This document shows, piece by piece, positions 8,419-15,950 of a DNA stretch of 64,000 nt. The position numbers and the translations under genes are program-made. How positions within the stretch are numbered: position 1 is the first letter of the stretch; the number at the start of each line of letters is the position of its first letter. The notes under the pieces are model-generated. The model ran no database searches. It was not told the origin of the DNA and was given only the letters and a program-made list of their open reading frames with translations. This DNA comes from UBA2942 sp045127535 (lineage in GTDB: Bacteria > Bacillota > Clostridia > Lachnospirales > Lachnospiraceae). Where the stretch lies: contig JBGVQN010000067.1 of assembly GCA_045127535.1 (NCBI GenBank), positions 62,001-126,000 of the forward strand. The letters are read 5' to 3'.

Positions 8419-9186
8419 ATGGTGTTTAGAGGACAAAAGAGTGCCAGAGGCAGTCTTACAGTAGAAACCATACTGGTTTTGCCTGTATGTCTTATGGTAG
8501 TGATTATATTTATGTGTTTTTTTCAGCTGCTGCAGCTGCAGCTTCAACTGCAGAATGCCTTGAATCAGACATTACAGCAGCAGGCTTTGATGGCAGGAGT
8601 AAAAGAAGATGGAGAAGCCTCTTATCTGGGAGCAGAGGGGGAATTCCTGCTGTTATGTGAGACAGATGGAGTGGATTTTGACCAGATTGAATGGGGTATG
8701 GCAGGACTGCATCTGCTTTTGACAGAGGAAGATTCTGTTTTGCAGGGAACACTGCTGTATCGTGTACAGCTGCCATTTTTATCCGGGTGGAACAGCCAGC
8801 TGTTGTGTGTACAGCAGGGAGAAAACAGGATCTGGAGAGGAATCAGCTATGAGGAAAGTGCTGACTGTACAGAGTATGCCTATTATACAGAAAATGGAAC
8901 AGTATATCACCGGTATTTAGACTGTACTCATTTAACACTTTCTATCCATTCCATCACAGAAGAAGCACTTTCATCAGCCAGAAATCAGGATGGAGGCAGA
9001 TATACTCCCTGTGAACTGTGTGCAGAGGAAGAAGAATCAGGGAGTTTCTATATTACAGAACAGGGAGATCGTTACCATACCAGTCTGGATTGTCCTTCTC
9101 TCACCAGATACATTAAGACCATACCTATAGAAGAAGTATCCACACTGGGACTTAGAGAATGCAGCCGGTGTGAAAAACGGAGGTAA
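8419..9186 (+). CDS. TadE-like pseudopilin with two Cys/His metal-binding-like modules
   Basis: About 255 residues. RGSLTVETILVLPVCLMVVIIFM is a TadE-type N-terminus: a prepilin-like leader, Glu in the hydrophobic start, then one TM helix. The C-terminal ~85 residues hold two tandem modules of the form YHxxLDCxxL followed ~25-30 residues later by CxxC: YHRYLDCTHL with PCELC, and YHTSLDCPSL with CSRC. These resemble short extracytoplasmic zinc-binding repeats (known pattern; metal not proven). The start at 8419 has only a weak GGGAG upstream. Confidence 0.7.
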   Translation: MVFRGQKSARGSLTVETILVLPVCLMVVIIFMCFFQLLQLQLQLQNALNQTLQQQALMAGVKEDGEASYLGAEGEFLLLCETDGVDFDQIEWGMAGLHLLLTEEDSVLQGTLLYRVQLPFLSGWNSQLLCVQQGENRIWRGISYEESADCTEYAYYTENGTVYHRYLDCTHLTLSIHSITEEALSSARNQDGGRYTPCELCAEEEESGSFYITEQGDRYHTSLDCPSLTRYIKTIPIEEVSTLGLRECSRCEKRR

Positions 9187-9193
9187 GAGGAAC

Positions 9194-9613
9194 ATGGATA
9201 TCGCAGGCGCTTTTGTATTGCTTCTGCCTAATGCAGTGTACGACATATGGAAAAGAAGAATCAGTTTGCTGTGGACATTTTTTTGTGCAGCGGCAGGTCT
9301 TGTGTGGCAGGTTTATAGGGGAACATCTCTCATAACCATTGCCTGTTCCCTGCTTCCTTGTGGGATACTGCTGTTAGCGGGTTTTCTAAAAAAAGGAAGT
9401 GTAGGGGCAGGAGATGCTCTTGTACTGGGTGCCCTTGGTATCTGGTGTGGATTTACGGCAGTGTTGTGGATATTGGGCATAGGCTGTGTGATACTGTCTC
9501 TTATATGCATTCCCCTGCTGGTACTTCGCCGGGTTCAGAAAGACAGTACCATGCCCTTTGTTCCTTTTTTACTGGCAGGAGCAGTGTTCTGGTGTCTGTG
9601 CATGGGAAAATAA
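9194..9613 (+). CDS. Prepilin peptidase, A24 family, copy 2
   Basis: 139 residues, strongly hydrophobic. It carries the two A24 motifs: Asp in NAVYDIWKRRIS and Asp in GSVGAGDALVLGALG. GGAGG at 9179-9183 supports the ATG at 9194, just after the TadE-like stop. Together with the enzyme at 1379 the cluster has two prepilin peptidases, so pilin and pseudopilins may be processed by different enzymes (inference). Confidence 0.8.
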   Translation: MDIAGAFVLLLPNAVYDIWKRRISLLWTFFCAAAGLVWQVYRGTSLITIACSLLPCGILLLAGFLKKGSVGAGDALVLGALGIWCGFTAVLWILGIGCVILSLICIPLLVLRRVQKDSTMPFVPFLLAGAVFWCLCMGK

Positions 9614-9687
9614 AGCACCGGGTAACTGGAAAACGCATATGTGTTTCCCAATTACTTGAAATAAAGTACAGATTGGAGGCATGGGGA

Positions 9688-10140
9688 ATGGACAAATGGA
9701 GAAATGGCAGCTTTACCGCAGAAGCAGCATTGCTTGTACCACTGCTCATATATTTGATGGTTGCCATGATTTATATTGATTTCTGGCTGTTTGACCAGGT
9801 GGCGGCTCAGGCAATTTGTTATCAGGCAGCCTGGCAAATGCATATAGCAGAGACGGAAGCAGATGATATGACCGAAAGACTGGAAGCAGCTCTGGAGAGG
9901 GCAGTGCTTTCTGGTGAAGTACTGGAGGCAGACTGCAGTGTCAACGATATTTACAGCAGAGCAGAATGCCGGATTGGAATGGAAATTCCTCTATACAGCA
10001 TACAGTGGGTTTTGGGAAATGGATCCAGCTATGAGTCTGCGCATACCGCTACAGTATCAGGCCTTGCAAGTATGACAGTGTTTCGAAAGCTGTGTGAAGC
10101 CCAACGTACAAGAGAGGAAGAGGAAGCGCATGTGGAGTAA
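9688..10140 (+). CDS. TadE-like pseudopilin, copy 2
   Basis: 150 residues. WRNGSFTAEAALLVPLLIYLMVAMIYIDFWLF is a TadE-type leader and anchor with Glu in the first part of the helix. The rest is a small extracytoplasmic domain with a single Cys pair. GGAGG at 9675-9679 gives the start at 9688. The last 11 nt overlap the next gene. It is likely a minor pilin of the Tad machine. Confidence 0.75.
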   Translation: MDKWRNGSFTAEAALLVPLLIYLMVAMIYIDFWLFDQVAAQAICYQAAWQMHIAETEADDMTERLEAALERAVLSGEVLEADCSVNDIYSRAECRIGMEIPLYSIQWVLGNGSSYESAHTATVSGLASMTVFRKLCEAQRTREEEEAHVE

Positions 10141-11080
10141 CATACAAATTATAAAAGAAATGAACCGGAGTTATCTGGTATTACAGGGAGAAGAAAATTG
10201 TACGGAAATGGATTACCAGATGCGTATGGTAACAGAGGTACTCATTCCTGTTTTTGTGAATCTGCAGATCCGCCAGACAGACTGTCATCTGGAGTATTAT
10301 TATGATATATCTGGAAAGATTTCCCTGGAGAAATGGTTACAGCATCAGCTAATGAATAAAAAAGAACTGGAGGCATTGTTTCAGGCACTTTTTGAAGCAT
10401 ATGAGGCAGTGGAAACTTATTTGCTGGATGCAGACAGGATCGTTCTCTCACCTTCCTGCATTATGGTAAATGGAGATTGTACAAAGGTGCAGTTTTGCTA
10501 TGGAGCAGACACAGAGGGCACTTTTTTTACAGGATTACAGGAATTGATGCAGTATCTTCTTACCAGATTAAACCACAGTGATGGGGAAACGGTGCGGATA
10601 GGATATACTTTATATCAATACTGCAGCCAGGAGCAGTGTGCTTTCAGTGAAATGCTGGAGGTATTTGAAAATCATAGAGCGGACAATTTATGGAAAGGCC
10701 AGCTCTGTCATCAGCGTTCAGATGTGAGTCATAAAGAGCAAAATGATGTTGGTACAGATTTTATGTGGGATTCCAAACTTCCCGTAGTTCTCTCCAAGGA
10801 AGAAGCAGAGGAAACCCTGTGTCCTACAGGTGGGGAGGGAGCGCAAAAGGGCCATAACAGTTTTGGGGGACATAAAGACCAGAGGAAACATTTTGCAGGA
10901 AAGCAGTGGCTGTTGCTTGGGGTTTTGTCAGGGGTGCTTGCACTGATTGGCAGTGTGTGTGACCTGAATCAAAAAAATAACTCCGGACAGGGAGGCAGTA
11001 TGGTGCTGCGGATTGCCATTGTATTATTTGCAGTAGAATGTATCTGGGGATTATACCGGTATTACAGGGAACATATGTAA
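10130..11080 (+). CDS. DUF6382 membrane protein
   Basis: About 316 residues. The N-terminal ~190 residues match DUF6382 (SYLVLQGEENCTEMDYQMRM, then CHLEYYYDISGKISLEKWL). Two membrane helices lie near the C-terminus (~256-278 and ~292-313). Many family members carry an FHA domain at the end; here membrane helices replace it. The YYYDISGK pattern loosely recalls the pseudokinase half of EssB/YukC, a comparison I offer only as a hint. It is the last gene of the Tad run. Confidence 0.65.
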   Translation: MWSNIQIIKEMNRSYLVLQGEENCTEMDYQMRMVTEVLIPVFVNLQIRQTDCHLEYYYDISGKISLEKWLQHQLMNKKELEALFQALFEAYEAVETYLLDADRIVLSPSCIMVNGDCTKVQFCYGADTEGTFFTGLQELMQYLLTRLNHSDGETVRIGYTLYQYCSQEQCAFSEMLEVFENHRADNLWKGQLCHQRSDVSHKEQNDVGTDFMWDSKLPVVLSKEEAEETLCPTGGEGAQKGHNSFGGHKDQRKHFAGKQWLLLGVLSGVLALIGSVCDLNQKNNSGQGGSMVLRIAIVLFAVECIWGLYRYYREHM

Positions 11081-11086
11081 ACTATA

Positions 11087-11131
11087 AAAGGTGTAGAGTC
11101 TTTCTTTGATGATCAAAGACTTTATACCTTT
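11087..11131. repeat. Hairpin at the end of the Tad operon
   Basis: 17-bp imperfect stem (11087-11103 with 11115-11131). It is followed by an A-rich, not T-rich, stretch, so it is not a standard intrinsic terminator; 3'-end stabilisation is possible. Confidence 0.5.
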
Positions 11132-11224
11132 AAAAAAATAAAAAAAGAATAAAAATAGTTGGGGTTTCTAGAGAAGCACTTTACTTTTCAAAAGGTTTTT
11201 ACTATAGTAAAAATATTATTCATG

Positions 11225-11263
11225 ACAACAGGAAGTTCGCAAAACGTACTTTCTGTTGTTTTT
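11225..11263 (+). terminator. Terminator or attenuator before the rhomboid gene
   Basis: 12-bp stem ACAACAGGAAGT / ACTTTCTGTTGT (11225-11236 with 11248-11259), then TTTT. It lies 35 nt upstream of the rhomboid start, so it may end Tad transcription or attenuate the next gene. A related hairpin sequence occurs twice at 14644-14723. Confidence 0.65.
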
Positions 11264-11297
11264 ACAAAAATACCAATAGTAAAGAGGCGGAACGTAT

Positions 11298-12428
11298 ATG
11301 TTAGAAAAACTGCAGCAGGCTTTTATCCAGAAAGGTTATAGCAGAATACAGACCAATTCGGCAGAAGTAGTAGGGTTTTATAAAGAAAGCAATGGACAGG
11401 GGTACTGTATCTGTATCATAGATGACACACACTCCTTTTTAAATGCTGCAGGAAAGAAAGATTATCTGATCAGACAGCTGGGGCTTTTTATGCAGGAAAA
11501 AAGAAGCGTCCCTTGTGCATGTCTTGGTCTTATTGTGACAGACCAGGTGGAGCGGACGAGAGCATATGCTGCTGGTACAGAAAAATACTGGCTGGCAGAT
11601 CAGGGGAGCGGCAGGCTGGTGGTTTATGAAGATCAGCCTGCAGAATTTCTGGATGTACGAAACCTGGCAGAAGAAGCAATTTACACAGGTGGGACTGGAG
11701 GCATGGGTACAGGGGCTTACCAGTCAGGCTGGCAGTGGGAAAGCACTGGAAGTGGTTATGAGACTTCCAATATCCCTTATGGAAGCGGTTATTCCAGAAG
11801 CAGGAATGTTCAGAGAAAGCCAACAGGAAGGGTGCAGGCATTTCACTTAACCCCTGTCAATACCTGTTTGGTGGTGCTCAATGTGCTGGTATTTATCGTT
11901 CTGGAACTCATAGGAAATACGGAAAATGCAGAGTTCATTTACCGTTTTGGAGGAATGACCATAGAATCTGTATTGGAGTCACATCAGTACTGGCGGCTGC
12001 TTAGCTGTGCATTTTTGCACTTTGGTATTTCACATCTGTTTAGTAACATGCTGGTTCTGGCTTTTGTAGGAGATAATCTGGAACGTGCTCTTGGTTCAAT
12101 AAAATATCTGGCTTTTTATTTATTGGGAGCATTGGGTTCCAGCTTCCTTTCCTGCTTATGGATGTACCTGAATGATGAATGCTATGTAGTATCAGCAGGT
12201 GCAAGTGGTGCTATTTTTGCAGTGCTGGGCGGCATTTTCTACGTGTTGATCAAAAATCATGGACATAAAGATGATTTGAGTACTGGGAAGGTAGGCATGT
12301 TTCTGGTGTTTAGTATTCTCCAGGGCCTGACTTCTGTCACTACCAACAACAGCGCCCATATCAGCGGTCTGCTCATTGGTGTGGTGCTGGCAGCAGTACT
12401 GTATCAGCAGGAGACGAAAACGGCGTAG
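11298..12428 (+). CDS. Rhomboid-family intramembrane serine protease
   Basis: 376 residues. Residues ~185-370 form a six-helix rhomboid core with Ser303 in SAGASGAIFAVLG, His354 in NNSAHISGLLIG and Asn250 in HLFSN: the Ser-His dyad and oxyanion residue are intact. The first ~180 residues are a soluble domain followed by a Gly/Ser/Tyr-rich linker (~130-170). Known role: cleavage of membrane proteins within the bilayer. A link to the neighbouring pilus is speculation. GAGG lies upstream of the ATG. Confidence 0.9.
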   Translation: MLEKLQQAFIQKGYSRIQTNSAEVVGFYKESNGQGYCICIIDDTHSFLNAAGKKDYLIRQLGLFMQEKRSVPCACLGLIVTDQVERTRAYAAGTEKYWLADQGSGRLVVYEDQPAEFLDVRNLAEEAIYTGGTGGMGTGAYQSGWQWESTGSGYETSNIPYGSGYSRSRNVQRKPTGRVQAFHLTPVNTCLVVLNVLVFIVLELIGNTENAEFIYRFGGMTIESVLESHQYWRLLSCAFLHFGISHLFSNMLVLAFVGDNLERALGSIKYLAFYLLGALGSSFLSCLWMYLNDECYVVSAGASGAIFAVLGGIFYVLIKNHGHKDDLSTGKVGMFLVFSILQGLTSVTTNNSAHISGLLIGVVLAAVLYQQETKTA

Positions 12429-12521
12429 TTTCAGAGTATTGCAGGGACATCTGTGATTTAGAAGCAGGGATGAATTTTGAAAAAGACTGGTATATCTGAG
12501 ACTGGTATGATAAAATAAGGA

Positions 12522-12537
12522 CGGATAAATTTATCCG
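12522..12537. promoter_or_regulatory. 16-bp perfect palindrome upstream of the HIT gene
   Basis: CGGATAAATTTATCCG is a perfect palindrome 70 nt before the HIT gene, just downstream of TATGAT/TAAAAT-like boxes (12506-12516). It could be an operator; no regulator is assigned. Confidence 0.4.
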
Positions 12538-12606
12538 CAGCAATGCAGGATGATGGAATAGATAGTTGAATGTTTGTTTGAAACACACTGAAAGGAGTGT
12601 ACTTGT

Positions 12607-13014
12607 ATGGAATGTATTTTCTGTAAGATTGCAGCAGGGGAAATTCCTTCTGCTACCGTTTATGAAGACGAGCAGTTTCGTGTGATTTTGGATTTGAGTC
12701 CCGCATCAAAGGGGCATGAATTGATCCTGCCTAAAAAGCATGCAGCAGATGTGACAGAGTTGGACGAAGAAACAGCAGCGAAAGTATTGCCCCTGGCTGC
12801 CAGAGTAGGTAAGGCAATGAAGCAGGCATTAGGATGTGACGGTTTTAATCTGGTGCAGAACAATGGTGCAGCAGCAGGACAGACAGTAATGCATTTTCAC
12901 ATGCATGTGATTCCAAGATATGAAGGCGGTCCTTCTATGGTAACATGGGAGCCAGGTACTTCTGACTCAGAGGAACTGGCACAGGTTGCAGAGCAGATTC
13001 AGGCTGCATTGTAA
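12607..13014 (+). CDS. HIT-family nucleotide-binding hydrolase
   Basis: 135 residues, the normal HIT length. The histidine triad reads HFHMH (His96, 98, 100) with His98 the expected nucleophile. CIFC at residues 3-6 is the usual N-terminal Cys pair of Firmicute HIT proteins. Known chemistry: hydrolysis of nucleoside phosphoramidates and similar AMP conjugates. AAGGAG lies upstream of the ATG. The gene stands alone. Confidence 0.92.
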   Translation: MECIFCKIAAGEIPSATVYEDEQFRVILDLSPASKGHELILPKKHAADVTELDEETAAKVLPLAARVGKAMKQALGCDGFNLVQNNGAAAGQTVMHFHMHVIPRYEGGPSMVTWEPGTSDSEELAQVAEQIQAAL

Positions 13015-13029
13015 TTTGCTGACATCAGA

Positions 13030-13139
13030 TATATAATTGCGAAACACATGACCGGACGCTTTGAGAAGTATCTGTAAGAAAATATTTTCTTACAGATACT
13101 TCCCAAAGCTGATGTTGAATACAATTTTGCAATTGCCTA
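13030..13139. mobile_element. Palindromic element, type 1 (old copy)
   Basis: About 110 bp, folding on itself around AAAATATTTT at its centre. The ends are TATATAATTGCGAAAC on the left and the complement of TAGGCAATTGCAAAAT on the right. The arms share GTATCTGTAAGAAAATA. The flanks ctgacatcaga and atgaaataaaa agree at 7 of 11 positions, which would fit a decayed target duplication. Related copies: 33080, 57147 and a single arm at 42230. Confidence 0.75.
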
Positions 13140-13167
13140 ATGAAATAAAAAGAGTAAGGAGGTATGT

Positions 13168-13215
13168 ATGAGGATATTGAGAAAGTACCTCATACGAAGT
13201 GAATATGGTATATAA
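13168..13215 (+). CDS. Possible 15-residue leader peptide before the TSCPD gene
   Basis: AAGGAGG at 13157-13163 is followed 4 nt later by an ATG that opens a 15-codon frame (MRILRKYLIRSEYGI) ending inside the next gene's start region. An 8-bp stem GTATGAGG / CCTCATAC (13166-13173 with 13188-13195) covers this start codon. The TSCPD gene itself has no visible ribosome site, so coupling through this peptide is plausible (inference). Confidence 0.4.
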   Translation: MRILRKYLIRSEYGI

Positions 13216-13456
13216 GACCGCTGGCGTATGTTCCAGATTGATCAATTTTGAAGTAGTAGACAATAAAATAACAGGTGTATCCTACGTAGGCGGCTGTAAC
13301 GGCAATCTTCAGGGAATTGGCAAGCTGGTAGAGGGTATGGATATTGATGAAGCCATCCGCCGCTTAGAGGGCATCAGCTGCAATGGCCGTCCTACATCAT
13401 GTCCGGATCAGCTGGCAAAGGCTCTGAAGGAATATAAGGCTGCACAGTCAGCGTAA
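13205..13456 (+). CDS. TIGR03905 family TSCPD-domain protein
   Basis: 83 residues. The sequence carries GVCSRLINFEVVDNKI, GGCNGNLQGIGKLVEGM and PTSCPDQLAKAL, the full TIGR03905 pattern with four conserved Cys. TSCPD domains are also found at the end of some ribonucleotide reductases; the stand-alone form has no established function. The start is ATG 13205 or GTG 13199, neither with a good ribosome site. Confidence 0.85.
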   Translation: MVYKTAGVCSRLINFEVVDNKITGVSYVGGCNGNLQGIGKLVEGMDIDEAIRRLEGISCNGRPTSCPDQLAKALKEYKAAQSA

Positions 13457-13527
13457 TGCAAAGCCGGGAAGGCATATTTGCCAAAAGAGGCAGAAACGAG
13501 ATTTGCAGGAAGCAGGATTTGAAAGAT

Positions 13528-14592
13528 ATGAAAAAAATTATTTTAACAGGGGGAGGAACAGCAGGCCATGTGACTCCTAATATTGCATTGCTCCCAGGAC
13601 TGAGAGAGGCAGGCTTTGAAATACAGTATATTGGTTCCTATGAAGGAATGGAGAAAAAGCTCATTGAGGCTGAAGGTGTTCCTTATGCAGGAATTGCCAC
13701 TGGCAAATTCCGCCGTTATTTTGACTGGAAAAATTTTACGGATCCATTCCGTGTGATGAAGGGATATTTTGAGGCGAAGAAGGTGATTCGGAAATTTCAG
13801 CCGGATGTGGTATTTTCTAAGGGGGGTTTTGTGTCTGTGCCTGTAGTAGTTGCTGCAGGAAAAATGAAAATACCGGTAATCATTCATGAATCTGATATGA
13901 CACCAGGTCTTGCCAATAAAATCAGTATTCCGTATGCCAGAAAAGTATGCTGTAATTTTCCTGAAACAGTAAAAAATCTCCCTGCAGAAAAGGCTGTATT
14001 AACTGGTTCTCCCATCCGTAAGGAACTTTTATCCGGCGACCGTCTGGCGGGTCTTCGTTTTACCGGATTGTCTGCGAACCGGCCTATATTGTTGGTGATG
14101 GGTGGAAGCAGTGGTTCCAGAGCAGTAAACAAAGCTCTGCGCAGTGCTCTGCCAGAGCTGTTAAAAGACTTTCAGGTAATCCATTTGTGTGGAAAAGGCA
14201 ATTATGACAGCAGCATTACAGCAGAGGGGTATTGTCAATATGAGTATATCAGTGAGGAGTTAAAGGATTTACTGGCTGCTGCTGATATTGTCCTGTCACG
14301 TGCAGGGGCCAATGCCATCTGTGAGTTGTTGGCACTTAGAAAACCCAATATATTGGTACCTTTACCTGCAGCAGTCAGCAGAGGAGACCAGATTCTCAAT
14401 GCGGATTCTTTTGCAAAGCAGGGCTTTTCCTGTGTATTGGAGGAAGAAAAGATCACAGATGAACTGTTAGTATCCACTATCCGTTCCGTGTATGAAAACC
14501 GGAAGTCTTATATTGCAAAGATGGAAGAAAGCAATCAGGATAACGGAGTAGACCTGATTCTGGATCTGATTCAGACCCTTGCAGAACAGTAA
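13528..14592 (+). CDS. murG: UDP-GlcNAc:lipid I N-acetylglucosaminyltransferase MurG
   Basis: 354 residues. The N-terminus KKIILTGGGTAGHVTPNIAL is the MurG glycine loop, and later motifs (FSKGGFVSVPVVVAA, IIHESDMTPGLAN, LVMGGSSGSRAVN, LSRAGANAICELLAL) match the family throughout. It adds GlcNAc to lipid I at the cytoplasmic membrane face, the last cytoplasmic step of peptidoglycan precursor synthesis. It lies outside a dcw cluster here. The ATG at 13528 is preceded by an AGGA-containing stretch. Confidence 0.95.
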   Translation: MKKIILTGGGTAGHVTPNIALLPGLREAGFEIQYIGSYEGMEKKLIEAEGVPYAGIATGKFRRYFDWKNFTDPFRVMKGYFEAKKVIRKFQPDVVFSKGGFVSVPVVVAAGKMKIPVIIHESDMTPGLANKISIPYARKVCCNFPETVKNLPAEKAVLTGSPIRKELLSGDRLAGLRFTGLSANRPILLVMGGSSGSRAVNKALRSALPELLKDFQVIHLCGKGNYDSSITAEGYCQYEYISEELKDLLAAADIVLSRAGANAICELLALRKPNILVPLPAAVSRGDQILNADSFAKQGFSCVLEEEKITDELLVSTIRSVYENRKSYIAKMEESNQDNGVDLILDLIQTLAEQ

Positions 14593-14599
14593 AGAGCGA

Positions 14600-14750
14600 T
14601 ACAGCTGATTACAGATGCATGAATCAGCTGCGAAACCGTAACAACAATGGAAAGCACGCTTGACGAACTTTCTATTGTCATGAATCAAACAACAGAAAGT
14701 ACCCTTGGTCAACTTTTTGTCGTTATGAATAAAAGGCAGGAAACTGCCCT
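14600..14750 (+). repeat. Four consecutive hairpins between murG and mtnN
   Basis: In order: a CAGCTGATT/AATCAGCTG stem (about 14604-14630); an 11-bp stem at 14644-14654/14668-14678; a related 12-bp stem at 14689-14700/14712-14723; and GGCAG-gaaa-CTGCC (14735-14748) with a GNRA-type loop just before the ribosome site. Hairpins 2 and 3 are tandem copies of a ~46-nt unit, each ending in ATGAAT. No long T run is present. Confidence 0.6.
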
Positions 14751-14762
14751 TTGGAGGAAGAT

Positions 14763-15461
14763 ATGCTTGGAATTATAGGTGCCATGGATGAGGAAGTGGC
14801 AAAAATCAAAGAAATGATGACCGGTACAAAAGTGACTACCATGGCAGGGATGGATTTTTGCCAGGGGGAGCTTTGTGGTACTTCTGTAGTAGTAGTACGC
14901 AGTGGAATTGGTAAAGTAAATGCAGCAGTGTGTACCCAGATTCTGGTGGATATTTTTCATATCGATACTGTAATAAATACAGGCATTGCAGGTTCCCTGA
15001 AAGCAGACATTGATATTGGAGATATCGTTCTTTCTACAGATGTGCTTCATCATGATATGGATTCTACAGGTTTTGGATATCCACTGGGACAGATTCCACG
15101 TATGGACACCTTATCCTTCCCGGCAGATGAGAACCTTTTGCAGGAGGTTAAAAAGATTTGTGAACAGGTGAATCCTGAGATCCGGGTACATGCAGGAAGA
15201 GTGGTTTCCGGAGATCAGTTTATTTCAGAAAGAGGGGTAAAGGATAAAATCGTATCCTGGACCCATGGATACTGTACAGAGATGGAAGGGGCAGCCATTG
15301 CACAGACTGCCTATCTCAATAAGATTCCGTTTTTGATCGTACGTGCCATTTCTGATAAGGCAGATGACAGTGCTACCATGGATTATGGAGAATTCGAGGC
15401 AAAGGCCATAGAGCATACAGTAAAACTGATTGCAGCAACTGCAAAGTTATACAGCAAATAA
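14763..15461 (+). CDS. mtnN: 5'-methylthioadenosine/S-adenosylhomocysteine nucleosidase
   Basis: 232 residues. MLGIIGAMDEEVAKIKEMM at the start, NTGIAGSL in the middle and the catalytic segment RAISDKADDSATMDY (Asp general acid) identify MTAN/Pfs. EMEGAAIAQ binds the ribose. It cleaves MTA and SAH to adenine and the thioribose product in the activated methyl cycle, downstream of MetK at 33333. GGAGG at 14753-14757 fixes the ATG at 14763. Confidence 0.95.
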   Translation: MLGIIGAMDEEVAKIKEMMTGTKVTTMAGMDFCQGELCGTSVVVVRSGIGKVNAAVCTQILVDIFHIDTVINTGIAGSLKADIDIGDIVLSTDVLHHDMDSTGFGYPLGQIPRMDTLSFPADENLLQEVKKICEQVNPEIRVHAGRVVSGDQFISERGVKDKIVSWTHGYCTEMEGAAIAQTAYLNKIPFLIVRAISDKADDSATMDYGEFEAKAIEHTVKLIAATAKLYSK

Positions 15462-15513
15462 GTTCAGAATCAAGTTAAAGAATACTTGGTGAAAACTGGT
15501 ATGAGATAAAATA

Positions 15514-15595
15514 CAGTATCAGGTGAAAGAACAGATATCAGGTCAAGAGCAGATATCAGATCGAGAGCAGATATCAGGTCAAGAACAGATATTTA
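15514..15595. repeat. 18-bp tandem repeat, about 4.5 copies
   Basis: Imperfect copies of CAGATATCAGGTCAAGAG start at 15514, 15532, 15550 and 15568, with a partial copy at 15586. They lie between the mtnN stop and the terminator at 15616. They are in frame with an open stretch lacking a ribosome site, so I regard them as non-coding. Confidence 0.75.
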
Positions 15596-15615
15596 GGATT
15601 GTTCAGAATAATAAT

Positions 15616-15678
15616 AAGCAGATGATTGCCGGCGCGGCCATGGAAATGTGCGGTTTGCTGGTGATCATCTGCTTTTTT
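15616..15678 (+). terminator. Intrinsic terminator after mtnN
   Basis: 11-bp stem AAGCAGATGAT / ATCATCTGCTT (15616-15626 with 15664-15674) closes a 37-nt GC-rich loop and is followed by TTTTTT. Confidence 0.75.
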
Positions 15679-15950
15679 GTACAGATGGGCAGTTTTTATA
15701 CAGTTGTCTGATACAAGTATTCTATTCCCATGGGTTTGAGGGTAAGGTGCATGAACCTGGCAGATAGATTTTGCAGATTCCAGTCTGGTATTGTCAGTCT
15801 CTGTAGAAATATAACGGTGTAATTTTCGGGAGTTTGTCCACATTCCGGATATAATAATGATAGGGAAATCCCTTTGTGCCCTGCCGCAAAAGCAGGACAC
15901 GCCCTGATGGCTGTTTCAAGGCAGCAGGGGAGAACAGAAAGGAGTATTTT

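Noticed and set aside
11087..11131. Intrinsic terminator of the Tad operon
   Set aside because: The stem is followed by an A-rich run on the plus strand and has no T run on the minus strand; kept as a hairpin only.
15523..15711. 62-codon frame containing the 18-bp repeats
   Set aside because: It starts at a GTG with no ribosome site and runs through the intrinsic terminator at 15616-15678.
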